From Arthrobacter woluwensis (lineage in GTDB: Bacteria; Actinomycetota; Actinomycetes; Actinomycetales; Micrococcaceae), in assembly GCF_030816155.1 (NCBI RefSeq), contig NZ_JAUSXR010000001.1, positions 2,108,001 through 2,172,000 on the forward strand: 64,000 bases of DNA, in the 5' to 3' direction. The translations under genes were made by a program, and so were the position numbers. Positions 26,012 through 34,792 of this stretch are shown here, in pieces. Position 1 is the stretch's first letter, and each line of letters opens with the position of its first letter. A model generated the notes under the pieces. It did no database searches, was not told the DNA's origin, and saw only the letters and a program-made list of their open reading frames with translations.

Positions 26012-27788
26012 CTACTTCCGTCCGACGAACCAGCCCTGGATCTTCGCCAGACGAGCCTTGAGCTGCTCCTCGCTCGCCTGCGCGACGGCCGGACCGCCGC
26101 ACACCTCACGCAGCGTGTTGTGCACCATGCCGTGCGGCGTGCCGGTGCGCGCCGACCAGGCCGAGACGTTCTTCGCGAGCTCGTTGCGCAGATCCATCAG
26201 ACGGCGGTGATCCGCGACGCCGGGCGCCTCCGTGGGAGCGGCGGCGGGCTTCCGCCGGCGGGACTGCTGCTCCGCCTGGCGTTGCCGCAGCAGCACGCCC
26301 ACCTGGTCGGCGTCGAGCAGACCGGGAATCCCGAGGAAGTCCAGCTCGTCCTCACTGCCGATGTCTCCACCGGTGCCGAACTCGCCGCCGTCGAACAGCA
26401 CGCGGTCGAAGGAGGCCTGCGAGTCCAGCGCCTCGAACTTGCCCTTGGTCAGGGAGTCTGAGGCCTTCTCCTCCCGGTTCGCCTCGTCCATCAACGAGTC
26501 CTCCGGGTTGAACAGCCCGTCCTCGTCCTCGTTCCGGGGCCGGTCCAGCGCGTGATCGCGCTCGGCCTCCATGGAGTTGGCGAGGCCCATCAGCTGCGGG
26601 ACGGACGGCAGGAACACCGAGGCGGTCTCGCCGCGCTTCCGGGCACGCACGAAGCGGCCGACGGCCTGGGCGAAGAAGAGCGGCGTGGAGGTCGAGGTGG
26701 CGTACACGCCGACGGCCAGGCGCGGCACGTCGACGCCTTCGGACACCATGCGCACCGCCACCATCCAGCGGCTCTGCCCGTCGGAGAACTCCTCGATCTT
26801 GCTCGAGGCCTTCGCGTCGTCGGAGAGGATCACCGTGGGCGACTCCCCCGTGATCCGGCGGAGCTGCCCGGCGTAGGCGCGCGCGTCCTCGTGGTCCGTG
26901 GCGATCACCAGCGCGCCCGCGTCGGGCACGGTGCGGCGGACCTCGGAAAGGCGCTTGTCCGCCGCCGACAGGACCGCGGGGATCCATTTCGCCCTGAGGG
27001 TTCAGCGCCGTCCGCCACGCCTGCGACGTCACGTCCTTGGTCACCGCCGCCTCGCCGAGCGACGCGGCCATCTCCTCGCCGGCACTCGTCCGCCAGCGCA
27101 TCTGTCCCGAGTAGGCCATGAAGATGACCGGGCGGACCACGTGGTCCTTGAGCGCATTGCCGTAGCCGTAGCTGTAGTCGGCCTTGGAGCGACGGATGCC
27201 GTCCTTGTCCTCGGCGTACTCCACGAACGGGATGGGCGAGGTGTCGGAGCGGAACGGGGTGCCCGTCAGGGACAGACGTCGCACGGCCGGTTCGAACGCC
27301 TCACGGAGCCCGTCACCCCAGGACAGGGACTCGCCACCGTGGTGGATCTCGTCCAGGATGACGAGCGTGCGGGCCGCCTCGGTCCGGGCCCGGTGCAGCA
27401 TGGGCTTCGACGCCACCTGGGCGTACGTCACCGCGACGCCGATGAACCCCTGGCCGTGCCGGCCGTCCGAGTTCTTGAAGTTCGGGTCGATCGACAAGCC
27501 GACCCGGGCTGCGGCGTCGGCCCACTGCCGCTTCAGGTGATCGGTGGGCGCCACGATGCAGATGCGATTCACGACGCCGGAATCCACCAGGGTGGTCGCC
27601 ACCCGGAGGGCGAAGGTCGTCTTACCGGCGCCCGGCGTGGCGACTGCGAGGAAGTCCCGCGGCCGGGTGCTGAGGTACTTGTCCAGAGCCTCCTGCTGCC
27701 AGGCACGCAGTTTGGGCGCGGTGCCCCAGGCGGCACGCTCAGGGTAGGCCGGTGGGAGGGTGGGGCCGCCGAAGAGCGTGTCAGTCAT
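26012..27788 (-). pseudogene. SF2 DEAD/DEAH helicase interrupted by a +1 frameshift
   Basis: The 5' part (27788 to about 26988) encodes motif I ATPGAGKTTF, motif II VILDEIHHGG and motif III SLTGTPF, ending in NPQGE. The reading then continues one frame over, WIPAVLSAADKRL, through TDHEDARAYAG, MVSEGVDVPRLAVGVYATST and motif VI FAQAVGRFVRARKRGE to the stop at 26012. Removing one T from the TTT at 26987-26989 (GAAATGG to GAATGG on the coding strand) restores a single helicase of about 591 aa, resembling the XPB-like helicases found beside DUF3039 in actinobacteria. No other stop interrupts either part, so this is a recent mutation or a sequencing error. The ATG at 27788 gives MTDTLFGG; the longer frame to 27872 is less likely. 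Without correction, the product lacks the second RecA domain. Confidence 0.85.
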
Positions 27789-27921
27789 GGGGAAAAGAGC
27801 CTCGCTAGGGTCGTCGGTCGTCAGCGGAAGAAGCAATGGCGGGCCGTGGGGAACGCCGGGGCGCGGCGGCACCCGGCCGGTCCCTCAGGAAACCCGCGCG
27901 CAGGGCGCGGAAGGGCGGGCG

Positions 27922-28230
27922 CTACTTGGCGCCGTCGTTGTCCTTGCCCGGACGGAGGCCCTCGTAGATCTCCTTGCACGTGGGGCACACGGGGAACTTC
28001 TGCGGGTCACGGCCCGGGGTCCAGACCTTGCCGCAGAGCGCGATGACAGGCTCGCCCGTCAGCGCGGACTCCATGATCTTCTCCTTGCGCACATAGTGCG
28101 AGAAGCGCTCATGATCGCCCGGTTCCACCTGTTCGCGCTGCTCGGTGCGCTCGATCGTCGCGGTTGAACCGCCCGGGCCGGAGAGCTCGCGCGAGGGGTC
28201 GTTCTCAAAAGGATCGGGAGGCAACGTCAT
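27922..28230 (-). CDS. DUF3039 domain protein
   Basis: 102 aa. The conserved core is ERFSHYVRKEKIMESALTG followed by a putative zinc site, VIALCGKVWTPGRDP and FPVCPTCKEIYEGL (C...CxxC). The N-terminal 35 residues are disordered. Function unknown; the family is actinobacterial and often neighbours the helicase found downstream here. The ATG at 28230 fits a leaderless transcript (TAGAGT 7 nt upstream); the longer frame to 28335 is not family-like. Confidence 0.85.
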   Translation of the reverse strand: MTLPPDPFENDPSRELSGPGGSTATIERTEQREQVEPGDHERFSHYVRKEKIMESALTGEPVIALCGKVWTPGRDPQKFPVCPTCKEIYEGLRPGKDNDGAK

Positions 28231-28237
28231 GACACCC

Positions 28238-28243
28238 ACTCTA
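28238..28243 (-). promoter_or_regulatory. -10 box TAGAGT for leaderless DUF3039 gene
   Basis: TAGAGT on the minus strand, 7 nt before the ATG at 28230, no Shine-Dalgarno sequence. Confidence 0.55.
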
Positions 28244-28260
28244 CCGTGCCCGGACCTGAA

Positions 28261-28304
28261 GAAGGGCTCCCGGCGGACGTCTGAACGTCCGCTGGGAGCC
28301 CTTC
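28261..28304 (-). terminator. Hairpin terminator after nagB
   Basis: A 20-bp stem with one G-T pair (28261-28280 with 28285-28304) and CTGA loop, 16 bp after the nagB stop. Confidence 0.75.
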
Positions 28305-28319
28305 GCGGGACAGCTGGAC

Positions 28320-29102
28320 TCAGAGTCCCTGCCACTCCGGCTTGCTCTCGAAAGCATGGCGGTAATAGTCCGCGAGGCGCAGTGACGAGGCGGCCGCCTC
28401 GTCGATCAGAATGGTCGCGTGCGGGTGCAGCTGGAGGACCGAGGCCGCGCAGATCGCGGCGACCGGCCCCTCCACGAAGTCGTGGACCGCCTGTGCCTTC
28501 TGGGCCCCCGTGGCCACGAGGACCACGTGCCGGGCGTCCATGATGGTGCCGAGTCCCTGGGTCACGACGTGATGCGGGACATCGTCGATGCTGTCGAAGA
28601 ACCGGGCGTTGTCCTTGCGGGTCTGTTCCAGGAGCGTCTTGATCCGGGTCCGGCTGGCGAGCGAGGAGCCGGGCTCATTGAACCCGATGTGCCCGTCGGT
28701 TCCGACACCCAGGATCTGAAGGTCGACCCCTCCCGCTGCCTTGATCGCGTCCTCGTACTCCTGGCAGGCCGCCGCGAGGTCTTTCGCGGCGCCGTTCGGG
28801 CTGTGCACGTTCTCCGGATCGATGTTGACCCGGTCGCTGAACTCGCGGCGGATGACCTCGCGATAGGACTCCGGATGCCCCAGGGGCAGACCGACGTATT
28901 CGTCCAGGGCGAAGCCGTTCGCCCGGGAGAAGTCCAGACCGTCCTCCGCATGGCGGCGGGCGAGTTCGTCGTAGATCGGCAGCGGTGAGGAGCCCGTCGC
29001 CAGGCCCAGCACCGCCTCCGGTTTGCGCTTCAGGAGCGCCTCGATGGCGTCCGCCGCCATGGCACCGATGTGAGCGGCATCGGGGAGGATGACAACTTCC
29101 AT
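28320..29102 (-). CDS. nagB: Glucosamine-6-phosphate deaminase
   Basis: 260 aa. Converts glucosamine-6-phosphate to fructose-6-phosphate and ammonia. Signatures: VLGLATGSSPLPIYDEL, FALDEYVGLP (catalytic Asp), ILGVGTDGHIGFNEPGSSLASRTRI (catalytic His), and LVATGAQKAQAVHDFVEGPV. It works with NagA, which is encoded separately at 40.9 kb. The upstream 90 bp is unusually AT-rich (positions 29140-29220) and should hold the promoter; TATAAG on the minus strand (29155-29150) is a possible -10. Confidence 0.95.
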   Translation of the reverse strand: MEVVILPDAAHIGAMAADAIEALLKRKPEAVLGLATGSSPLPIYDELARRHAEDGLDFSRANGFALDEYVGLPLGHPESYREVIRREFSDRVNIDPENVHSPNGAAKDLAAACQEYEDAIKAAGGVDLQILGVGTDGHIGFNEPGSSLASRTRIKTLLEQTRKDNARFFDSIDDVPHHVVTQGLGTIMDARHVVLVATGAQKAQAVHDFVEGPVAAICAASVLQLHPHATILIDEAAASSLRLADYYRHAFESKPEWQGL

Positions 29103-29192
29103 GCTCTTGCGGCCTCATTTCCTACTCAGGAGCTGTGAACTGCTTCGATCTTATACAGTTCGACCCCAAAAAACGATAGAAAGTGAGTGAAG

Positions 29193-30764
29193 TCAGCTAT
29201 TTTTAATCAATTGTGCTAAAAGTTCCGGTCCTCGGCGCTCAACGTCCCGGCCACCGAGACGCACTCCCAGCCACAGGAGGAAGGCTCCCCAGGCCGTCCC
29301 GGCCACGAGGTTGATCCAGCCCCACAGGTGGTTTCCGGTCACGAGCTCCGCGATCAGCAGCCCGGCGAGCGGCAGGCAGATCACCAGGAGCACGAGCATG
29401 CCGACACCCTGGACCGCCAGGGTGAGGCCCTTGCCTCCGGGCGGGTTCTTGAACGGACTCTCGCCGGGCTTCGGGACGGCCGTCACGTAGCGGGCCGAGA
29501 TCACCGAGGACAGGCCCAGACCCGCCATGAGCACGCCGGCCGACGCACCGAAGATGCCCGCGAGCAGTTCCCACCGCCCGCTGAGCGCGATGGAGGCGAA
29601 GACCACGACCACCACGGCGGGCACTGCCAGGATGCAGCAGCCGAGGACGCGGCCCCAGCGGTCCGCGCGTCCCGGCGTGCCGGTGGAGAGGTGCAGGGCG
29701 AAGGCGGTGTCGTCATAGGAGACGTCCGAACTGATGCTCCAGGACATGAGGAACGCCACGAGCGGGCCCACCACCAGCAGCATGGTGAAGTTCCCGTTCC
29801 GCATGCCCATGAAATACAGGAGGACCGGCATGAGCGGCACCACGATCAGTGACGCCGAATACCGCGGATCGCGGAACCAGTACGTGGCCGTGCGGGCCGC
29901 GACAGCACCCGTGGGGGTCGCGGGGAACCACGAGAAGAAGCCGAGCTTGCCGGCGGCGCGCTTGGCGCCGGTGGCCCGCGGCGGGTTGACCATGGACCGC
30001 ACCAGGGCGATGTTCCACAGCCAGACCGCCAGTGCCATCACGGCGAGGCAGATCAGGATCCGGAGCGCGGCCGAGCCGTAGTCCCCGGCCGCGACGTCAG
30101 CGGGCAGGGCCCAAGGGGCGCCGAAAGGAGTCCACGCGAGAGCAGCGGCGAGGTCGGGAAGGTACCGCGCATTGTCCTTGAGTCCCTGGGCGGCGCCGCT
30201 GAAGATCGGGCCCAGCAGCACGAGCGGGATGAAGATCAGGATGGTCCCGATCTCCCGGTAGCGGCGGGACTGCGCCAGGTTGTTGCCCCAGGCGGCGGCA
30301 CACCGTGAATAGAGCAGGCAGCTCGCCAGGCCCAGGAGCGCGCCCACCAGGGCGGCGAACACCTGCAGCGGCGACCTCCACCAGCTCACGACCGTGGTCA
30401 GACTCAGGATGGCCGTCAGCAGGCCGGGAATCCCCACCAGGCCGGCGAGCGCCATGCCGGTCATCAGGTCACGCTGCGGGATGCCGAAGGCGGCGAACCG
30501 CTGCGGGTCCAGGGTCATGTCCATGCCGGAGGCGAGGATCGGCACCACGGTCCAGCCCAGCACCGCGGCGAATCCGGCCAGCACCAGAATGGTCCTGGCG
30601 AGGTCGACGTCCGCCAGGCGCAGCACGATGAGGCCGATGACCATGAACGTCAGGACGCCCAGGCCGTACAGCCCGCCGAGCACCAGACCGACGATCTGCC
30701 ACGGACTGCGGCGGAACCCGTTGCCCAGGATCTGGAGTTTGAGCCTCAGGAGTGTCGCAACCAT
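29193..30764 (-). CDS. ABC transporter permease (two-component ABC-2 type exporter)
   Basis: 523 aa with about 12 hydrophobic segments and no signal peptide. It is the membrane partner of the upstream ATPase, whose stop it overlaps by 19 bp. Landmarks: LIVLRLADVDLARTILVLAG, WFRDPRYSASLIVVPLMPVL, WSISSDVSYDDTAFALHLST. The last ten residues (ELLAQLIKNS) are encoded in AT-rich DNA including a TTA leucine codon, unlike the rest of the gene. The exported substrate is unknown. Confidence 0.8.
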   Translation of the reverse strand: MVATLLRLKLQILGNGFRRSPWQIVGLVLGGLYGLGVLTFMVIGLIVLRLADVDLARTILVLAGFAAVLGWTVVPILASGMDMTLDPQRFAAFGIPQRDLMTGMALAGLVGIPGLLTAILSLTTVVSWWRSPLQVFAALVGALLGLASCLLYSRCAAAWGNNLAQSRRYREIGTILIFIPLVLLGPIFSGAAQGLKDNARYLPDLAAALAWTPFGAPWALPADVAAGDYGSAALRILICLAVMALAVWLWNIALVRSMVNPPRATGAKRAAGKLGFFSWFPATPTGAVAARTATYWFRDPRYSASLIVVPLMPVLLYFMGMRNGNFTMLLVVGPLVAFLMSWSISSDVSYDDTAFALHLSTGTPGRADRWGRVLGCCILAVPAVVVVVFASIALSGRWELLAGIFGASAGVLMAGLGLSSVISARYVTAVPKPGESPFKNPPGGKGLTLAVQGVGMLVLLVICLPLAGLLIAELVTGNHLWGWINLVAGTAWGAFLLWLGVRLGGRDVERRGPELLAQLIKNS

Positions 30765-31564
30765 GCCAGCCCCTCCCCCTCGTGACGGCCGCCCACCAGG
30801 CTGACGAAGCGCTCTTCGAGGCTCTGCCCCGCACGCACCTCGTCCACGGTGCCTGCCGCCAGGAGACGCCCACCGGCCACCACGGCCACGTGGTCACAGA
30901 GGCGCTGGACCAGGTCCATCACGTGGCTGGAGATCACCACGGTGCCGCCGGAGGCCACGAAGCCCTTCAGGATGTCGGTGATGTTCGCGGAGGACACGGG
31001 GTCCACGGCCTCGAAAGGCTCGTCGAGCACCAGGACCCGCGGAGCGTGGATCAGCGCCGAGGCCAGGGCGATCTTCTTGGTCATGCCGGCGGAGTAATCC
31101 ACCACGAGATTCCCGGCGTCCGCCGTGAGATCCAGGGCGGCCAGCAGTTCCTGGGCGCGCACGGCCACGGTCTCCCGGTCCATCCCCCGCAGGAGACCGG
31201 AGTACGTGATCAGCTGCTCACCACTGAGGCGGTCGAACAGGCGGACACCGTCAGGAAGGGTCCCCAGCAGCTTCTTGGCCGCCTGCGGGTCCTGCCACAT
31301 GTCCACCCCGAGGATCTCGGCGCTTCCGAAATCGGGGCGCAGAAGTCCGGTCGCCATGGACAGCGTGGTGGTCTTGCCGGCGCCGTTCGGTCCGACCAGG
31401 CCGAAGAAGGATCCCACGGGGACATCCAGGCTGATGCCGTCGACGGCGATCTTCTCACCGAAGCGCTTGGCCAGGCCGCGCAGGGCGATGGCCGGGACGT
31501 GCGACGGGGCCCTGGGGACTTCCACCGGGGAAAATGGCTGGGATTCCGGGTGCGAGTGAGTCAT
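30746..31564 (-). CDS. ABC transporter ATP-binding protein
   Basis: 272 aa from the ATG at 31564. Walker A GPNGAGKTTT (58-67), signature in VDYSAGMTKKIALASALIHAP (YSAGM replaces LSGGQ), Walker B VLVLDEPFEAVD, switch His in VVISSHVMDL. The N-terminal 25 residues are Pro/His-rich. A TAGCGT box 7 nt upstream supports a leaderless transcript; the longer frame to 31867 is not coding-like. It energises export with the permease that follows. Confidence 0.9.
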   Translation of the reverse strand: MTHSHPESQPFSPVEVPRAPSHVPAIALRGLAKRFGEKIAVDGISLDVPVGSFFGLVGPNGAGKTTTLSMATGLLRPDFGSAEILGVDMWQDPQAAKKLLGTLPDGVRLFDRLSGEQLITYSGLLRGMDRETVAVRAQELLAALDLTADAGNLVVDYSAGMTKKIALASALIHAPRVLVLDEPFEAVDPVSSANITDILKGFVASGGTVVISSHVMDLVQRLCDHVAVVAGGRLLAAGTVDEVRAGQSLEERFVSLVGGRHEGEGLAWLRHS

Positions 31565-31571
31565 GCATTTC

Positions 31572-31577
31572 ACGCTA
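31572..31577 (-). promoter_or_regulatory. -10 box TAGCGT for leaderless ABC ATPase gene
   Basis: TAGCGT on the minus strand with a 7-nt gap to the ATG at 31564, no Shine-Dalgarno sequence. Confidence 0.55.
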
Positions 31578-31672
31578 ACAAGTGTGATGACACTCGGGGA
31601 TGCTACTTCAGGACGATCTTTGCCTACGCCCAGCGGGTGCCCTGCGCCCGGTTCCGGACAACCTCCGGACAC

Positions 31673-31714
31673 ACCGCAGGGAGGGCATCCACTGTGGGAT
31701 GCCCTCCCTGCGGT
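31673..31714 (-). terminator. Hairpin terminator after the CnoX-like gene
   Basis: An 18-bp perfect stem (31673-31690 with 31697-31714) and 6-nt loop, 50 bp after the stop of the thioredoxin-fold gene. Confidence 0.75.
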
Positions 31715-31763
31715 CACACGCGTCGCCGGCGGTCGGCTCACTGAGCGTCCGCTCAGAGTCGGC

Positions 31764-32756
31764 TCAGAACAGAACCCTCGCCAGAGCCTGGCGCGCCGCG
31801 GCCACGTGCGGATCCTTGACGCCCACCACTTCGAAGAGTTCCAGCAGGCGGACCCGTGCGGTCTCACGTTCAGGTCCGAAGTGGCGTCCGATGAAGGTGA
31901 CGATCCGCGAGAAGGCGTCCTCGACGTGGCCGCCCGAGACGTCCAGATCCGCCAGGCGCAACTGGGCCTCGACGTCGTCGGGGTCGGCTGCGGCCTGCTG
32001 GCGCAGAGCCTCGGCGTCCGTGGCGCTCAGACCCTCGAGGCGCAGCAGGAGGCGCACCTGCGCCAGTCCGGCCTTCGCCTCGTGGTCGGCGGGCTGCTCG
32101 TCGAGAGCCTGCTGGTAGGCGCGTTCGGCCGCGGCGTAGTCGCCGGACTCGATGGCCTCCAGGGCCTCCTGATGTAACGGCGGCAGCGGCGCCTCGGCAG
32201 GCTCCGCGCCGGCGCCGTCACCGGAGACCGGGCCGATCCGGCCGTGCACGCCGTTCGCCTGCGCCAGCTGCAGCAACTCGGTGAAGAGCGCTTCCAGATG
32301 CGCCTCCTCCACGGGACCCTGGAACAGGGGCACGGGCTGACCCTTGACGACGGCGACCGCGGCGGGAACCCCGGAGATCTGCATGGCCTGCATGATCTCG
32401 GGGAAGGCCTCGACGTCGACCGCGCCCAGGACCATCGCGCCGTCCTGGCGATTGACGAGCTCCTCGACCAGGCTCAGCGTGCGCTGCGACTCGGGCGAGT
32501 ACTGGGCCCAGAGGGCCAGGATCACGGGCACCTGGACGGAGAGCTCCACCACGTCCTGGAAGTTCGCTTCGGTGACGTTCGCGCGGTACGACCCCGCGCC
32601 GCCGGCGCTCTCCGCTCCGTCAGCGGCGGACGCGGCCGGAGCGGCTGCCCGGGGAGCCGGGGCCGGAGCCTGGGCGCGCGCCTTCAGGGCCGAGAGATCG
32701 ACCGCGCCGCGAAGGCTGGCGAGTGAATCGAATGGGTTCTGTGCTGCCTGGGGCAA
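31764..32756 (-). CDS. Thioredoxin-fold/TPR protein (CnoX/YbbN-like co-chaperone)
   Basis: 330 aa. Residues 1-55 are an Ala/Pro-rich linker, residues about 60-175 a thioredoxin fold, and the C-terminus has TPR-like helices (EALEAIESGDYAAAERAYQQ, AEAQLRLADLDVSGGHVEDA-type). At the site of the thioredoxin CxxC the sequence is LWAQYSPESQ, so both cysteines are missing and it cannot act as a thiol oxidoreductase. The architecture matches CnoX/YbbN chaperedoxins, which protect clients from oxidation and pass them to GroEL or DnaK. Single gene, hairpins on both sides. Confidence 0.85.
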   Translation of the reverse strand: MPQAAQNPFDSLASLRGAVDLSALKARAQAPAPAPRAAAPAASAADGAESAGGAGSYRANVTEANFQDVVELSVQVPVILALWAQYSPESQRTLSLVEELVNRQDGAMVLGAVDVEAFPEIMQAMQISGVPAAVAVVKGQPVPLFQGPVEEAHLEALFTELLQLAQANGVHGRIGPVSGDGAGAEPAEAPLPPLHQEALEAIESGDYAAAERAYQQALDEQPADHEAKAGLAQVRLLLRLEGLSATDAEALRQQAAADPDDVEAQLRLADLDVSGGHVEDAFSRIVTFIGRHFGPERETARVRLLELFEVVGVKDPHVAAARQALARVLF

Positions 32757-32773
32757 CTGTCCTCCTAGGGGAT

Positions 32774-32802
32774 CGGCCGGTGAGGGATCACCTCACCGGC
32801 CG
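32774..32802 (-). terminator. Hairpin terminator after the 622-aa membrane protein gene
   Basis: A 12-bp perfect stem (32774-32785 with 32791-32802) and GATCA loop. Confidence 0.7.
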
Positions 32803-32823
32803 GGAAACGATGCGTGGACGGGC

Positions 32824-34692
32824 TCAGCCCAGCTTGACGCCCGTGAGGTAACGGTCCGCGGACAGCAAGGTGAAGCTCTCCTTGGAACCGGCCGGCGGGA
32901 TGCGCAGCGTCACCGAGTCGATGAAGTGCTGAGTCACCTTCTTGTTCGTCTTCTTGGTGCCCGCCAGGGTGGCCACGGCCTGATCGGACAGGTCCACGGT
33001 GTCGCCGTCGTTGGTGGGCTCGAGGGTGATGGTGAACTCGAGGTCCGCCACGACCACGGCGCCGCCGTCGTCCGACTGGAACACGGCGTCCGGCTGACCG
33101 AGGAGCTTGTAGTCGAACCCGGGCTTCACGTTCGCCCCGTTGTTCTTCGGGTCGATCGCGTCCTTCTTCTGCTGCTCCGCCTGCTGGAAGTAGGTGTTGT
33201 CACCGAACTTCAGCTTCGCCGAGCCGTTCGGGTCCTTCAGGCGCGCCACCAGTGCCGCGATCGCGTCCGTGGGGCTCGCCGTCAGGCCGCTGGCGCTCTT
33301 CGCATCCAGAGTCTTGACGCCGTCCGCGCTCATCGCGGGGAAGGTGTTGCCCGGCAGCAGGTAGGACGCGCTCACGAGCTTGTAGTTCTCCCGGGCCGAC
33401 TTCTGGGTCAGCGTCAGGATCAGCGGCGTGGGGTTCTTGGCACCCTGGGTCACGGCGGTCACCGTGCGCGGCCACGCGCGATCCGTCGGGACGACCTGGG
33501 CCAGCAGCTTCTGAGCGGCGACCGGCGCGACCGCCGGGTGGCTTGAGGCCGAGGCGCGGATCTTGTAGTTCTGCGTGCGGATCGTGAGCGCCTCACCGGT
33601 GGCGCGATCGCCCAGGTCCTTGGCGTTCTTGGCGGCATCCGCGGTGCCGACCGCGTCCGCGGTGCTGGAGAGGATGCGCTTCAGCTGATCGTGTGTCACC
33701 ACGGGCACCGCGCCGGACCCGGCGTCGGAGGCCGCGGGGCTCGACGGCGAGCTCTCGGCGTGAGCGGGGACGGCTGCTCCCAGCGCGCCGGCCACGGCCA
33801 GGCTGAGCGCACCGGCGATGGCGGGGATCCGCTGGAATGCAGACGGCTTGTCCTTCGGCTCGGCGTTCTCCGCCTCGCTGTCCTTCGGCTCAGCATTCTT
33901 CGGCTCGACGTCCTTGGGCTCGACGACGCCCGCGGTCTCCTCGGAGGCGGTCGTCTCGGCGTCGGAGGCATCGGAAGCCGGAGCCTCCACCACGGTGTCC
34001 GCGTCACCCGAGGTCGTGGAACCGGCGCCGCCGGTCGAGGTGGCCTTGGCCGGCGTGGAGCCGCCCTTGCCGAAGAGGAAGGCGAAGAGGAGTGCGCCCA
34101 GCATGAGCAGGCCGCCCAGCACCATGAGCGGAACGCTCCACGGGGTGCTGGTGTCATTGGCGTAGCTGAATTCGAGCTGGGACGGGGCCGGCTTGGTGCC
34201 GTCGCTCGCGATCACCAGCGACCAGTCGCCCTTCTCCGGTTCGGACCAGGCGAACTTGAGCTCACCGTTGCCGGACTGGGTGCTCGCCCAGATGTCGGCG
34301 GTGGCGGGGTTCGGCGCCTTGGCGTCGCCGTCGACGTGCTGGACGTCGAGCGCCTTGCCTTCCGCGTCCGCGCCCTTGACGGTGTTGTGAGCGGTCTTGT
34401 CCACCCAGGCGGCGACGTCGTCGGGGCGTCCGACCGCGACGGTGAAGCTGCCTTCACCCTTGATGTCCAGGTCGACCTTGCCGTCGCCGAACTTCGCGAA
34501 CGCGGGGTCCACCACCGTGAGCGGGGCCTGCTGCACCGAGGAAGGGAGCGCAACGCTCACCCTCTCGGGCGGAGCCCAGAAGGTCTTCTGGCCGATGCCC
34601 AGGAACAGGGCTACCAGTCCCAGGACAAAGACGGCGATCGCTGACTTCAAACGCACAAATGCACCTAACATCGGGGTCATGGTCTCTTTCAT
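32824..34692 (-). CDS. Large membrane-anchored protein with internal signal-peptide-like segment; function unknown
   Basis: 622 aa, not recognised. In order: a membrane segment (about 17-33), a beta-rich exposed domain (40-183, SFTVAVGRPDDVAAWV), a second membrane segment (187-207), a low-complexity acidic linker with Glu-Pro-Lys repeats (255-283, VEPKDVEPKNAEPKD), a third hydrophobic segment (289-307) ending in AVPAHAES, which looks like a signal peptidase site after Ala312, and a C-terminal domain of about 310 residues rich in Thr, Lys and Asp. Topology puts both large domains outside the cell. It is divergent from the AI-2E transporter gene. The start at 34692 is tentative (another ATG at 34680). 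Confidence 0.7.
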   Translation of the reverse strand: MKETMTPMLGAFVRLKSAIAVFVLGLVALFLGIGQKTFWAPPERVSVALPSSVQQAPLTVVDPAFAKFGDGKVDLDIKGEGSFTVAVGRPDDVAAWVDKTAHNTVKGADAEGKALDVQHVDGDAKAPNPATADIWASTQSGNGELKFAWSEPEKGDWSLVIASDGTKPAPSQLEFSYANDTSTPWSVPLMVLGGLLMLGALLFAFLFGKGGSTPAKATSTGGAGSTTSGDADTVVEAPASDASDAETTASEETAGVVEPKDVEPKNAEPKDSEAENAEPKDKPSAFQRIPAIAGALSLAVAGALGAAVPAHAESSPSSPAASDAGSGAVPVVTHDQLKRILSSTADAVGTADAAKNAKDLGDRATGEALTIRTQNYKIRASASSHPAVAPVAAQKLLAQVVPTDRAWPRTVTAVTQGAKNPTPLILTLTQKSARENYKLVSASYLLPGNTFPAMSADGVKTLDAKSASGLTASPTDAIAALVARLKDPNGSAKLKFGDNTYFQQAEQQKKDAIDPKNNGANVKPGFDYKLLGQPDAVFQSDDGGAVVVADLEFTITLEPTNDGDTVDLSDQAVATLAGTKKTNKKVTQHFIDSVTLRIPPAGSKESFTLLSADRYLTGVKLG

Positions 34693-34792
34693 GGTATCCG
34701 CTGAGGCTGGGAAGCAGGGAGGAAAGGACTGCGCTGATAGTGTGAATCCGGCCCCAGCCCATCATTTCGCCTGACCACCCAAGGAAGACCCC

